Positions 33,807-44,556 of a stretch of 64,000 nucleotides of DNA are shown piece by piece. Numbering within the stretch: position 1 is the first letter of the stretch; each line of letters begins with the position of its first letter. The translations under genes were made by a program, and so were the position numbers. The stretch lies in contig NZ_OZ026470.1 of assembly GCF_964019925.1 (NCBI RefSeq), forward strand, positions 1 through 64,000. Direction: 5' to 3'. The notes below the pieces were generated by a model. That model saw only the letters and a list, made by a program, of their open reading frames with translations. It was not told where the DNA came from and ran no database searches. Origin of the DNA: Spiroplasma endosymbiont of Cantharis nigra. Lineage in GTDB: Bacteria; Bacillota_I; Bacilli_A; Mycoplasmatales; Mycoplasmataceae.

Positions 33807-34997
33807 ATGACAAGAAAAATAAGCATAATATTACTGGCATTCTTATCAGTAATATTGTGTCTATGAATATGAAGTGCAGTTGCACCTAAAAAAGCAATTA
33901 TTTTGGGAGGAAGCACAAGTGTTAACCCGTTTATGCAAAAACTTACAAAAGAATATTATAAGAAACCAGAAAAAGTAGATTTTATTTATAATTCAACAGG
34001 GAGCCAAGCAGGTGTTGGTGGAGTAGAAAAAGATATGTATACATCTGGTTTTATCTCTAAAGATATAAATAATAAGACTTTAACTAAAGGAAATAACTTT
34101 TTAGAAATATGTCAAAACTCAAATGAATGTGAATTTGTTCCAGAAGCAATTGAAGAAATTCAAAATGTTGAAAAGAATAATTCATATATTGCATTAGAGT
34201 TTGCAATTGATGCAATTGGAGTAATATATAATCCTCCTGCATATTGAAATAAGAAAATTAAATTAGTAGATGATAATGAAATTAGTTTAAATGATCTTAT
34301 GAATTTTAAAAAAGAAGATGAAGATGAATTATTAAAAAAAGCTTATAGTGGAAATTATACTTGAGAAGAGTTGGCAATACAGTTATTAGGATCAAAAGAA
34401 GACTGAAATAATAGTCAAGATTTTTATGAGGAAATGTTGAACTTGATAAATATTCAATCAAAAACTAAACTAATTACTTTTACTAGAGAAGATGGGTCTG
34501 GAACAAGATCAGCTTTTTCAGATTTAACTAAAATAAAGGATATGTCTTCATCAAATGTTGTTAATTCAAATGGTTCAATGATTGAAAACATGACTAAAAG
34601 TCCAAGTTTAGGTTACGTTTCTAATGGATTTTTAGGTCAATTGTCTGAAGATGGTGTTGTAAAATTAGCTGGATTTAATAATTACAAATTACCAATAGGA
34701 AAAGAAAATGTTCCTTTAAAATGATCAAAAGAAGAAAAAAAATGGCAAGATTGAAAACCAGAAATAGAATCTGTAGAATCTAATATTAATGAATCAATTA
34801 CAGATAAATTTATTAAAACTGCTTATGAATTTAAAAGACCATTCATTGCTATATTTAGTATATATAATAAAAAATTAAATCAATTAATGGAGCTTTTTAA
34901 TTTTATGAATAGTGATGGTTCAAATGAAGTATTCAAAAGTGAAGGACTTGTTAAAAATATGAAATATAAATCTTTAGGAGGTACTTCTAATGGTTAA
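33807..34997 (+). CDS. pstS: Phosphate ABC transporter substrate-binding protein PstS
   Basis: Extracytoplasmic phosphate receptor for the Pst importer. It has 396 residues from ATG 33807 behind TAGGAGA. A hydrophobic N-terminal segment (residues 5-25) anchors or exports it; a Cys at about residue 18 is present but the surrounding residues are a poor lipobox. Phosphate-binding features are visible: GGSTSVNPFM, STGSQAGVGG and REDGSGTRSAF. The product starts only 24 bases after smc and overlaps the permease gene by 8 bases. Trp is largely UGA-coded. The tail continues some 60 residues beyond the usual end. Confidence 0.92.
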
Positions 34998-37116
34998 AAG
35001 CTCTGTAAAAAGTTTACCAAAGGCTAAAACTTCTAAAATGGATTTATCAACTAAAATATCTGTATTTTTTGTAACAACAATTGTGCTTATTATATTAGCG
35101 GTTTTAGTTGGATATATATTATATAAATCTGTTCCAGTATTTCAAGAGTTTTCTTTTTTTAAGTTCTTATTTTCTGGAATGTGAGCACCAGCAAGAGATG
35201 GTGAAGATGGTTCTTATGGATTAGGTAAGATAATATTATCTACTCTAATGATGTTATTTTTAACTTTATTATTTGCAATACCTTTAACAATATTTAGTTC
35301 ACTGTTTATTACTGAGTACTTAAAAAATAGAACAAAAAAATTTGTAGTAACTATGATTCAATTATTGGCTGGGATTCCATCTGTTGTTTTTGGATTATTT
35401 GCACTAGATCAAATTGGACCAATTTTTGTTGCCATGGGTGCACCAACTAGTGGAAATATGATGACAGCAAGTTTTACATTGGCTTTTATGGCTTTACCAA
35501 CAATGATTAGTTTATCTGTTAATGCTATTGAATCAGTTCCAGAGGGGCATAGATTTGCGTCTCTTGGATTAGGAATGACAAAAGAAAAAACTACTTTTGG
35601 TGTAGTTTTAGTAGCGGCAATGCCAAAAATTATTACAGCGATTATTACAGGAGTTGCTAGAATTATTGGTGAAACAATGGCTGTTATATTAATAGCAGGA
35701 AATTCAACAAAAGGGTTAAATACAGATGATGGCTTTTTTGGATTTATATTTTCTTCAATTAGAACTTTAGCAGGAACAATTGGTTTAGAAATGTTAGAAA
35801 ATCATGGGACAACTCATGAGTCTGCACTTTATGCTATTGGGATGGTTTTATTTGTAATAGTTATTTTTATAAACTTATTAATTATTGCTGTGGGAAATAT
35901 TAACAATAAAAAAACAAAGTCTATTAAAAATATGAAGCATAAAAAAGTGAAAGCAATTAAAAATGATTATCGATATGACAGTCATAATTTAAATATTCTT
36001 GTTCACACTTATACTGAAAAAAGATTTGCCAAAAGAGTAAATAGTTTTATTCTTAATTTCTTTATGATTTCTTCAACTGCAATAATCGTTGGGTTTACGA
36101 GTTGAATTTTACTGACAGTTACAATTAAGGGGATTGGCGGATTTGATGCAGCAGCTTTTGTTGAAATTGAAGGACAAAGAAGTGGAATTTTTGCTCTATT
36201 ATTTACAACAATATTGTTAGTTTTAGCCACAATAATATTTGCTATACCATTAGCTTTAATAGTGGCTATATATTTGGCAGAGTATGCTCACAAAGATAGT
36301 AAGTTTGCAAAAATTATAAGATTTTCAATAAACGTACTTGCATCAACACCAAGTATTGTATTTGGTGTTTTTGGATTAAGTTTATTTGTAGTAGGTATGG
36401 GAATTCCAATGTCCATATTTGCAGCAAGTTTAACAATGACAATTGTAGTATTGCCATCAATGATAACAAACTTTGAGGATTCAATTACAGGAGTGCCTTT
36501 ACTTTATAAAGAAGCTGCTTACGGAATGGGTATGACAAAAACAGGAGTTCTGTTTAAAGTTATCATTCCAAATTCAACTAAGGGACTTGTTACTGCAATA
36601 ATTCTAGCTGTTGCTAGAATTATTGGAGAATCAGCGCCTGTTTACTTAACTTTGGGAACTGCTGTAAGAATGCCATCAGAAGGATTCTTCTCATCAGGAG
36701 CTACATTAACTACTCAAATTTATATGATGGCTTCAGAGGGAAATGATCCGCATACTTTAGGAGTAGCTTATCAAATTGCCCTAGTTACAATATTTTTAGT
36801 TTTAGGTTTAAATATTTTAAGTAAGTATATTGGTTTCAAATTAAATCCAATTCATAAAAAAGTATCAATGAAAATGCGATTCAAACTATTTATTGGAATG
36901 TTTACATGAACAAGTATTAAAAAGGTTTCATTAAAAACAAAAAAAGATACAATATCCTTGTATAAGAAATGAGTAAATGTCTTTAATTTTAAAAGAATAA
37001 AAATATATGCTAAAAATGCTAAAACTCGAAATAATGTTATAAGAACAATTAAGAGTGAATCAAAATTAAGGTCTAAACCTAAAAAAATAAAAAAATTAAA
37101 AGAGAGTGAGAATTAA
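34990..37116 (+). CDS. pstA: Phosphate ABC transporter permease, PstC-PstA fusion
   Basis: Membrane component of the Pst importer. Reading UGA as Trp at 35182, 36103, 36907 and 36970 gives one 708-residue protein covering both permeases. The PstC-like half spans about residues 1-330, with six helices and the loop with ASLGLGMTKEKT. The PstA-like half spans about 340-650, with a second set of helices and the loop EAAYGMGMTKTG followed by VARIIGESAPV. Both EAA-type ATPase-contact loops are intact. A basic C-terminal tail of some 60 residues (Lys/Arg-rich) follows the last helix. Fused Pst permeases are known from other Mollicutes. Confidence 0.92.
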
Positions 37117-37119
37117 AAG

Positions 37120-37989
37120 ATGGCTTCAGATAAAAATGTAGAAAATGAAATTGTTGAAACTGAGGATTTAGAAATATTATCAGAAGAGAAAATATTTCAA
37201 AAACCTAAAAAAGTACCTTTGAAGCAAAGACAAAATGTAATAGAAATTGAAGGATTTAATTTCTATTACAACTCTGGTTCAAAACAAGCATTATTTGATA
37301 TAAATATGGCAGTAAAGGAAAATACAGTTACAGCTTTTATTGGACCATCTGGGTGTGGGAAATCAACACTATTAAGATCAATAAATAGAATGAATGATCT
37401 TGTAGATAATATTGCAATTGATGGAAAAATTATTGTTCATTCAAAAGATGTTTATGAAAAGGGTACTGATGTTGTTAAATTAAGAACTGAAGTTGGTATG
37501 GTATTTCAAAAAGCAAATCCATTTCCTATGTCAATTTATGATAATGTAGCTTTTGGTCCAAGAAATCAGGGAATTTCAGATAAGAATATTTTAAATCAAA
37601 TTGTTGAGGATTCATTAAAAAAAGCAGCACTTTGAGATGATGTAAAAGATTACTTAAAGGACTCAGCGTTGGGATTAAGTGGTGGCCAACAACAAAGATT
37701 ATGTATTGCAAGAGCAATAGCAATGAGACCAAAAATTTTATTAATGGATGAACCAACTAGTGCATTAGATCCGATAGCAACTTTAAAAGTCGAAGAACTT
37801 ATACTAAAATTGAAAAATGAATATACAATAGTAATAGTAACCCATTCAATGGCACAAGCTACAAGAGTGAGTGATTATACAGCGTTTTTCTTACATGGTG
37901 AATTAATTGAGTATGATAGAACAAAAAAAATATTTACAAATCCAAAAGATCAAAAAACAGAAGATTATATTTCAGGAAGATTTGGATAG
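37120..37989 (+). CDS. pstB: Phosphate ABC transporter ATP-binding protein PstB
   Basis: ATPase powering phosphate uptake. It has 289 residues, with about 40 extra acidic/basic residues ahead of the ABC domain. Walker A is GPSGCGKST (about residue 76), the signature is [14 protein letters not shown] (about 185), and Walker B is [12 protein letters not shown]. One UGA Trp at 37630. It starts three bases after the permease stop and 12 bases before phoU. Confidence 0.95.
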
Positions 37990-38001
37990 GAGGGGAATTG
38001 G

Positions 38002-38691
38002 ATGTCATATAACAAAATATTAGATAGTGATATCAAAACTATTAAACGTGAATTAATAAGACTAGTAGAGGCTACAAAATCTCAATATGCAAATACTTTT
38101 GAATCTTTAAAATCACAAAATCTTGAATTAGCACAAGAAGTAGTTAATGGTGATATCAAAATAAATGATTTACAAAATAGTTTCACAAAAATGGCTTTGT
38201 GAAAAATTGCAAAACAACAAATGGTAGCTGGAGATTTAAGATTAGCAGTTGGTGGAGTTTTAATTAGCCGTGAAATTGAGAGAATTGCTGATGTGGCTAA
38301 ACATATTTGTGCTTTTACTATCAAGTACAATCCCCAGCCAATTGAAATTGAATATATATCAAAAATGTTTGATTTAGTTAATAAGATGCTAAATATAATC
38401 TCACTTTTAATTGATAATTATGACAATGACCAACATCAAAAAGTTTTAAAGGCTGAAGAACAACTAAGTATGGAATTCTCAAATTTATCAAATATTTTAG
38501 CAACTAGGATATCAGATTCTAAAAATGAAACTGAGTCTAAAAAAATAATCACAATTGTAAGACAGCTAAAAAACCTAGAGAGAGCTGGAGAATGTCTTAT
38601 AAATATTGAAGAAACATTACAATTTATTAGAACAGGTAAATTTGAAGAACTTCAAGAATCAATGATTAATAATTTGAGTACTAAGAAATAA
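38002..38691 (+). CDS. phoU: Phosphate transport regulator PhoU
   Basis: Helical-bundle protein that restrains the Pst importer and phosphate signalling. It has 229 residues, normal length, behind a strong GGAGGGG site. The two repeated PhoU halves are seen, each with the E-R-(I/A)-(A/G)-(D/E) type metal-contact motif: REIERIADVAKH and RQLKNLERAGECL. One UGA Trp at 38200. Last gene of the pst operon, followed by a bidirectional terminator. Confidence 0.93.
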
Positions 38692-38692
38692 T

Positions 38693-38720
38693 AAAAGGAA
38701 CTTTTAAAAAGTTCCTTTTA
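38693..38720. terminator. Bidirectional terminator after phoU
   Basis: AAAAGGAACTTTT / AAAAGTTCCTTTT inverted repeat between convergent genes; it overlaps the stop codon of the minus-strand gene. Confidence 0.8.
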
Positions 38721-39591
38721 TTATTTCTAATGTAATTAACTTAGCACAACTAAAGTACTTATTTGAAAGTGAGAAAGTAATTTGTTTTTCATTTTTTGCT
38801 TCAACTTTAAATAAGTTATTATAGTTAGCTCTATTTTTATTAAAAAATGAGTATTTTTTAATTCAATAAAATATTTCCTTATTCATCATTTCTTCATCTT
38901 CATAGTAGGTAATAAATTTATCACTTTTTTTAACTCCAATGTTTGATGAATCTCTTATTATTCTAAAATCCAAATTTGTATTATTCAAAAAATTGGCTTT
39001 TATAATATCATTTTGTTGTTTATTCAATTCTTGAAAGTCTAAGAACTCTCAAAATTCGTCTACATTATTTAAAAATATATTTGATGAAACATATTTGTCA
39101 AATATATTTTTAAATTTACTTTTCAAAATATCTTCTAGTTCAATTTGAAGATAGCTGCCTTTATTTAAAACTAATGGATTAATAAATAAGTATCTATTTA
39201 AAATGTTAACTACATCATCAATTTTGTCGTAGTTAAATAAAACAACATTAAACTTAATTAAGATTTTTTCATTAAGAATATTTGAGTTTTTCTTATCTTT
39301 AAATAAGATATCTATTTCTCCATTTTCTTGATTCAGTACTTCAAAATCAATTTTTTTGTATAAAGCCAATCCAAATTCACTATTAGAAAAGGCCTCCTTT
39401 AATAGTGTTTGTATTTCCTTATTTGTTAATTTATCCACATTTTCTTGCTTTTCAACTTTTAAATAAAGAAAATCATCTAAGCCAGCTAAAAATTTTGAAT
39501 ATTTATTTACATTTTTATCTGTTAGTGTCATACTTACACCAGCAGAAACAGTTAAACCTAAAGAAAGTCAAACTGATAACATTTTTTTCAT
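38704..39591 (-). CDS. Secreted protein of unknown function
   Basis: Protein of 295 residues starting at ATG 39591 with a signal-peptide-like N-terminus (MKKMLSVWLSLGLTVSAGVS) but no lipobox cysteine. The mature part is polar, Lys/Asn/Leu-rich, and has no recognised domain. Trp codons are UGA. It is divergent from ftsY, sharing the AT-rich gap 39592-39667. It resembles the protein encoded at 5766-6722 only in its overall type. Confidence 0.72.
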
Positions 39592-39667
39592 AATATCCCC
39601 TCACACATTAATATATATAATATATTAAAATTATTATACAATTAATATTGAGAAATGAGGAATTTTT

Positions 39668-40654
39668 ATGGGATTTTGAAGTAATTTAAAAGAGAGACGT
39701 GAAGTCAAAAAACAGCAAAAAAAACATAAAAAAGAGCACAAAAAAACTTTAACATTTTCAACTGATATAAAAAAATTGAGTAAACATTATAAGGAACCAA
39801 ATAATGAATTTTTTGAGGACTTAGAAAATATTTTAATTAGAACTGATATGGGAATGAAAATGGTTTTAGAAATATCAAATAGAGTGAGAAAAAAAGCAAA
39901 AGCAAAGCATTCTTTTGATCAAATAAAAGAAATCCTTGTTGAAGAGATATATGAAACTTATAATACTGGTCGTAAATATAATGATAAATTAAACTATAAA
40001 GATGGTAGATTAAACATTTTTATAATGGTAGGTGTTAATGGTGTTGGAAAAACAACAAGTATTGCAAAAATAGCAAATTATTATTCAAGTATGGATAAAA
40101 AAGTTTTAATAGCAGCAGCAGATACATTTAGAGCAGGAGCTGTGGAACAACTTCAAGAATGATGTGATAAAAGGCTTAAAAATGTAGATTTAATAAAATC
40201 TGAAAATAATTCTAAAGACCCTGCAAGTGTTGTTTTTGATGGAATTAAAAAAGCAATTGCTGAAAAATATGATTTATTATTAATTGATACAGCTGGAAGA
40301 CTTCAAAATAAAGAACACTTAATGAAAGAATTAGAAAAAATGACTAAAATTATTCAAAAAAGCATTTCTGATGGTCCTCATGAGAGATTGTTAGTTATTG
40401 ATGCTCAAACTGGGCAAAATGGAATAAGTCAAGCAAAAGCCTTCTCGGAAACAACTAATGTTTCAGGGATAGTTCTTACAAAAATGGATGGTACAAGTAA
40501 AGGTGGAATTGCTTTAGCTATTAAAGATATTTTAAATATTCCAGTTAAATTAGTTGGTACGGGTGAAACTGTAAATGATATAGAAGAATTTGATATAGAC
40601 AATTACATTTGAGAGCTAACATCAGATTTTATGGAAGATAATATAAATGATTAA
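39668..40654 (+). CDS. ftsY: Signal recognition particle receptor FtsY
   Basis: GTPase that docks SRP-bound ribosomes to the membrane. It has 328 residues from ATG 39668, with a short, strongly basic N-terminal region (KERREVKKQQKKHKKEHKK) instead of the long acidic A-domain of Escherichia coli. NG-domain motifs are GVNGVGKTT, ADTFRAGAVEQL, DTAGRLQ and LTKMDGTSKGG. UGA Trp occurs near both ends. The 3' end overlaps ylxM by 8 bases. Confidence 0.95.
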
Positions 40655-40970
40655 TCAAGATATACAAAAAAATGCTGATTTAGGACAACTATATGATTTT
40701 TATAAAAGGTTATTAACTGAAAAACAGTGTCAATATTTTGAATTGTATTTTTTTGAGGATTTAACTTTGCAAGAGATTGCTGAAGAATTTAAAGTATCAA
40801 GAAATGCTATTTATGATAGCATTAATAAAACTTCTTTATTATTAACTGATTTAGAAAATAAATTAAAATTAAAATTGAAAAATAATAAAATTAAAGAAAC
40901 TTTGGATAATGCAAAAGTAAAGAAAATTTCAATAGAAGAATTAATTATAGAATTGGAGAAAAATTTATAA
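40647..40970 (+). CDS. ylxM: YlxM-family helix-turn-helix protein (SRP-associated)
   Basis: Protein of 107 residues with a sigma-70 region-4-like helix-turn-helix: LTEKQCQYFELYFFEDLTLQEIAEEF then VSRNAIYDSINKT. This is the YlxM/p13 family, normally encoded beside ffh and thought to modulate the signal recognition particle. Here it follows ftsY with an 8-base overlap and shares one base with ymdB (TAATG), so all three are probably one operon. Confidence 0.9.
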   Translation: MINQDIQKNADLGQLYDFYKRLLTEKQCQYFELYFFEDLTLQEIAEEFKVSRNAIYDSINKTSLLLTDLENKLKLKLKNNKIKETLDNAKVKKISIEELIIELEKNL

Positions 40971-41734
40971 TGAATTTTTTAGTGGTAGGAGATGTATATT
41001 CAAAATCTGGAAGAGATGTTTTAGAAAAACATCTTAGTTCAATTGTTCAAAAAAACAAAATTGATTTTATTATTGTTAATGGTGAAAATATTAGTCATGG
41101 TAAAGGTATAAATAAAAATCACTATGATTTTCTTAAAAAATTAAAAGTAAATGTAATAACTAGTGGAAATCACATTTTTAAAGTTAAAGAGACTTTTGAT
41201 TTCATTGATAGTGTTGATGACCTTTTAAGACCTGCAAATATGAACTCTTTTAATTTGGGAGTTGGAACAAATCAATATAATTTTGGAAATTTAAAAATTA
41301 GAGTTACTAATATGATGGGCAAGAGTTTTATGGAACATGTAAATAATCCATATGAGGTAATGGACAAAATAATTGAAAAAAATACAGCTGATATACATAT
41401 TGTTGATTTTCATGCTGAGGCAAGTGCTGAAAAATTAGCTTTTGCTTGAAACTATGATGGAATTTTAACAGCTATTATAGGAACCCATACACATGTTCAA
41501 ACAGCAGATGAGAGGTTATTACCAAAAGGTACGGCTTTTATTACAGATGTTGGAATGACAGGACCTATTAACTCAATTATTGGAGCTAATCCAGAAGAAG
41601 TTATTTTTAAAGAAAAAACTGGACTACCAAGTAAATTTACACCATCTGAAAATCCTGGACTTCTTTGTGCTGTTATTATAAAATTAGACTCAAAAAATAA
41701 GGCAAAATCAATTGAGAGAATACAATTACAATAA
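40970..41734 (+). CDS. ymdB: YmdB-family metallophosphoesterase
   Basis: Metal-dependent phosphodiesterase (TIGR00282 family), shown for YmdB in Bacillus to hydrolyse cyclic nucleotides and influence RNA turnover and multicellular behaviour. It has 254 residues. Motifs include VVGDVYSKSGRD, NGENISHGKGI, TSGNHIFK, VDFHAEASAEK and GTHTHVQTADE, which together form the di-metal site. One UGA Trp at 41447. No clear terminator follows. Confidence 0.92.
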
Positions 41735-41834
41735 ACTTTTATTTCATATAAGGGCTTTTTATAAGAAAATATTTTCCATTTTAAATTGTGTATAATAAAA
41801 ATATAAATACCTATTCCTAGGAGAGAAAATAATT

Positions 41835-42200
41835 ATGAAAAGACAAGATAGACTTAGAAATTTACATGAATGTTTATTGGCTTTAGATAAAGAGGTTATG
41901 AATGTTTGTATGGGTATTGAACAAAACTTAAAATCACTTTTAAAATACAGAAATACTTATGATAGTGTTTTGAAAGAAATTGAATATGAAAGAAAAAATG
42001 AAATGTATGGACGATCATCAATTTATGATTTTGAGAAAATGAGAGTTAATTTAGAACAAGATGCAGGTAATGTTGTTTATGAGGCAATTAATGTTATAGG
42101 GAATAATGAGTTTATAACTAGAAAGCAGAATGTTATTTATGCATTTTGATTTATGGGACAATTTGATGTCTATGCATTAGAATTGGCGCATGAAGATTAA
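41835..42200 (+). CDS. Hypothetical protein, 121 residues
   Basis: Not recognised. Begins at ATG 41835 behind AGGAGAG, with a TATAAT box at 41791-41796. The product is soluble and mostly helical-looking, with a start of MKRQDRLRNLHECLL and three cysteines in the first half. One UGA Trp. A strong terminator follows, so it is probably monocistronic. Confidence 0.75.
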
Positions 42201-42210
42201 GAAAACTTAT

Positions 42211-42240
42211 AAAAAGTACTTTTTTTAAGTACTTTTTATT
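42211..42240 (+). terminator. Terminator of the 121-residue hypothetical gene
   Basis: AAAAAGTACTT (42211-42221) / AAGTACTTTTT (42227-42237), T-rich downstream. Confidence 0.75.
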
Positions 42241-42262
42241 TATAATTAAAAAAGGTGATTTT

Positions 42263-43228
42263 ATGGAAATATGATTAGCTGTTTGAGAACTTCTTAGCAT
42301 AATTGTTTATGTTATGCTTGGGACTTTTATTTTTATTTTTATTTTGACTTTAATTGCAAGAATAGTTAAATTTAATAAAATTAAATTTAAAGCATCTCCA
42401 ATTATAAAAAGTGAACTTGTGAAGAAAAAAATGTTTAAAACTACTTCAGGTTATGAACTTAGATGATTTGGAGAAATTGATCCAAAGAGTGAATTTATTA
42501 TTATTGGTGTTCATGATATTTATAGAAATAGAAAAGATTTTGATAAATTGGAATCTTGATTAAGAAAAAATCAAAAAAATAAGTATTCTTTAGTATCTTA
42601 TGATCAAAGAAACTGTGGAGAAAATGAAGTGAATAATCATTTTAGTTTTGGTGCATCAATTTCTGACTTAGCAGAAATTATTGAAGTTATTAGTGAGACA
42701 AATCCTAATGCTAAAATAGTACTTTTAGGGGAGGGATTTGGAGGTAGTATTTGTTCATTTTTTTCAAAAGATAAGAGAGTATATAAAATTATTTCTTCTT
42801 CATTAAGATTAAATAATCCTTATAAAAAAGGATTTAACTTTTATTTAAAACTATGATGGGGAACACTTTTTAGAGCAAATACTAAACTTGTAGAACCAAT
42901 TAATGGATTAGATTTTACTGATGAAAAAGAGTATGCAAAAAAATTAGAAGATGAAAATATAACAAAAAATTTATTAACTGTAACTGATTATTATCTATGA
43001 AAAAAAATTAATAAGAAGTCAATTAAAAATATTAATAGTTCAGAAATAAGCATTAGTATATTTCTTTCAAATAATGATTTTTATTGTGATTCAAAAAAAA
43101 TAGCAAAGTATCTATCAAAGTTAGATAAGGATAAATATTTTTTAGAAACGATTAAAGAAAAAAAGCATTATTTATTAAATACTAAAAAATCAGAAGATGT
43201 ATTTGAATTAATTGTTAAAAATATATAA
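42263..43228 (+). CDS. Membrane-anchored alpha/beta hydrolase-fold protein with altered nucleophile elbow
   Basis: Protein of 321 residues from ATG 42263 behind AAGGTGA. A hydrophobic helix (about residues 10-34) anchors it, with the hydrolase domain probably on the cytoplasmic side given the basic residues after the helix. The fold is suggested by GVHDIYRN, SYDQRNCGEN (like the oxyanion/strand block of S33 peptidases and monoacylglycerol lipases) and LLGEGFGG, the position of the nucleophile elbow. The expected G-x-S-x-G is G-E-G-F-G here, so the nucleophile serine is missing. A later Asp (NNDFYCD) and His (KEKKHY) could be the other triad residues. Activity is therefore doubtful. Many Trp codons are UGA. 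Confidence 0.72.
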
Positions 43229-43232
43229 AAAT

Positions 43233-43262
43233 TTGTTATTATTACTTTGTAAAACTTAAAAT
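43233..43262 (+). promoter_or_regulatory. Probable promoter of the metK leader
   Basis: TTGTTA (43233-43238) and TAAAAT (43257-43262) with an 18-base spacer; transcription would start close to the first base of the leader's P1 helix. Confidence 0.55.
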
Positions 43263-43265
43263 TAT

Positions 43266-43358
43266 TCTTATTTGGAACTACTGAGAGAAAACAACTCAAT
43301 GAGGTAGTAGCAACCTATTAAATTAGGTGCTGAAATTAAGGGGAAACCAACGATGAGA
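43266..43358 (+). promoter_or_regulatory. S-box (SAM-I)-like riboswitch aptamer before metK
   Basis: A compact leader with the SAM-I layout. P1 pairs TCTTATT (43266-43272) with GATGAGA (43352-43358). P2 pairs CTAC with GTAG and GAG with CTC around an internal loop with AATGAG, like the S-box kink-turn. P3 is formed by GCAACCTA and TAGGTGC, the most diagnostic S-box block, followed by TGAAATTAAGG and a small GGGGAAACC P4. A terminator follows and the next gene is SAM synthetase. Seen: motifs and pairings. Known: S-boxes sense S-adenosylmethionine and turn such genes off. Inference: the same here, in a shortened form. Confidence 0.72.
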
Positions 43359-43365
43359 TCTATTT

Positions 43366-43400
43366 AACTTCTCTTTTGTTGGAGAAGTTTTCATTTTTTT
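43366..43400 (+). terminator. Riboswitch expression-platform terminator
   Basis: AACTTCTC (43366-43373) / GAGAAGTT (43382-43389) with an eight-base loop and T-run. GAGA of the P1 3' strand can pair with TCTC of this stem, offering an antiterminator alternative. Confidence 0.8.
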
Positions 43401-43421
43401 GAAGGAGAAAAGAAATAAAAT

Positions 43422-44555
43422 ATGAAAAAATTATTTACTAGTGAATCGGTTTCAGAGGGACATCCAGATAAAATTTGTGATCAAATAAGTGATGCAATAT
43501 TGGATGAATGCTTAAAACAGGATTCTAATTCAAAAGTTGCTTGTGAAACTTTTGTTACAGAAAACTATTTATTAATTGGTGGAGAAATAACTACAAAAGC
43601 AATTGTCGATTATGCTGGAATTGCCAAGTGAGTTTTAAAAAGAGTTGGCTATAATGATGCTTCTACAGGTATTGACCCAGAAAAATGTGAGATAGTAGTT
43701 AAAATTAATACACAATCTCCTGATATTGCAATGGGTGTTGATAAAAAAGATATGGGAGCAGGAGATCAAGGAATTATGTTTGGTTATGCAAATAGTGAAA
43801 CACAAACCTATATGCCATATTCAATACAAATAGCTCATGATTTAGTTCATATGGCTTCAAAATTAAGAAAAAATGGAGCTTTTAAATGGGCTCAACCAGA
43901 TATGAAATCACAAGTAACAATTGATTATACTAATGAAAAAAATCCAAGAATTGATACAATTTTAATGTCAATTCAACATGACAATGATTATAATCAAGAA
44001 ACTTTTGAAAAGTTTATAAAAAATAATATTATGGATATCATTGCAAAACGATATGGATTAAATACTGATTTTAAGGTTTTAATTAATCCAACAGGAAGAT
44101 TTGTTATTGGTGGACCAAAGGGTGATACAGGACTTACTGGAAGAAAAATTATTGTAGATACTTATGGTGGATATTCTCGTCATGGAGGAGGAGCTTTCTC
44201 TGGAAAAGATCCAAGTAAAGTTGATAGAAGTGCTGCTTATATGTGCCGTTATGCCGCAAAGAATATTGTTGCTGCAAAATTAGCTGATAAAGTTGAAATT
44301 CAAGTAAGTTATGCAATTGGTAAGCCAGACCCAGTTTCTATTTTTATAGAAACTTTTGGAACAACTAAAGTATCTATGGATGTTATTTATAAAGCTCTAA
44401 ATGATAATTTTAATTTTAAAGTTAGCTCAATTATCAATACATTAGATTTAAAAGCACCAGTATATTTTAGAACAAGTAAATATGGTCATTTTGGAAAAAA
44501 AGAATTTAGTTGAGAAAAGTTAGATAAAGTAAGAGTTTTGGAGGAATATTTGTAA
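43422..44555 (+). CDS. metK: S-adenosylmethionine synthetase
   Basis: Makes SAM from methionine and ATP. It has 377 residues. Motifs are [13 protein letters not shown] (ATP site), [12 protein letters not shown] (methionine site), [14 protein letters not shown], and [16 protein letters not shown]. Trp codons at 43629 and 44511 are UGA. It lies behind AAGGAGA and an S-box-like leader. cutC begins one base after its stop. Confidence 0.96.
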
Positions 44556-44556
44556 G

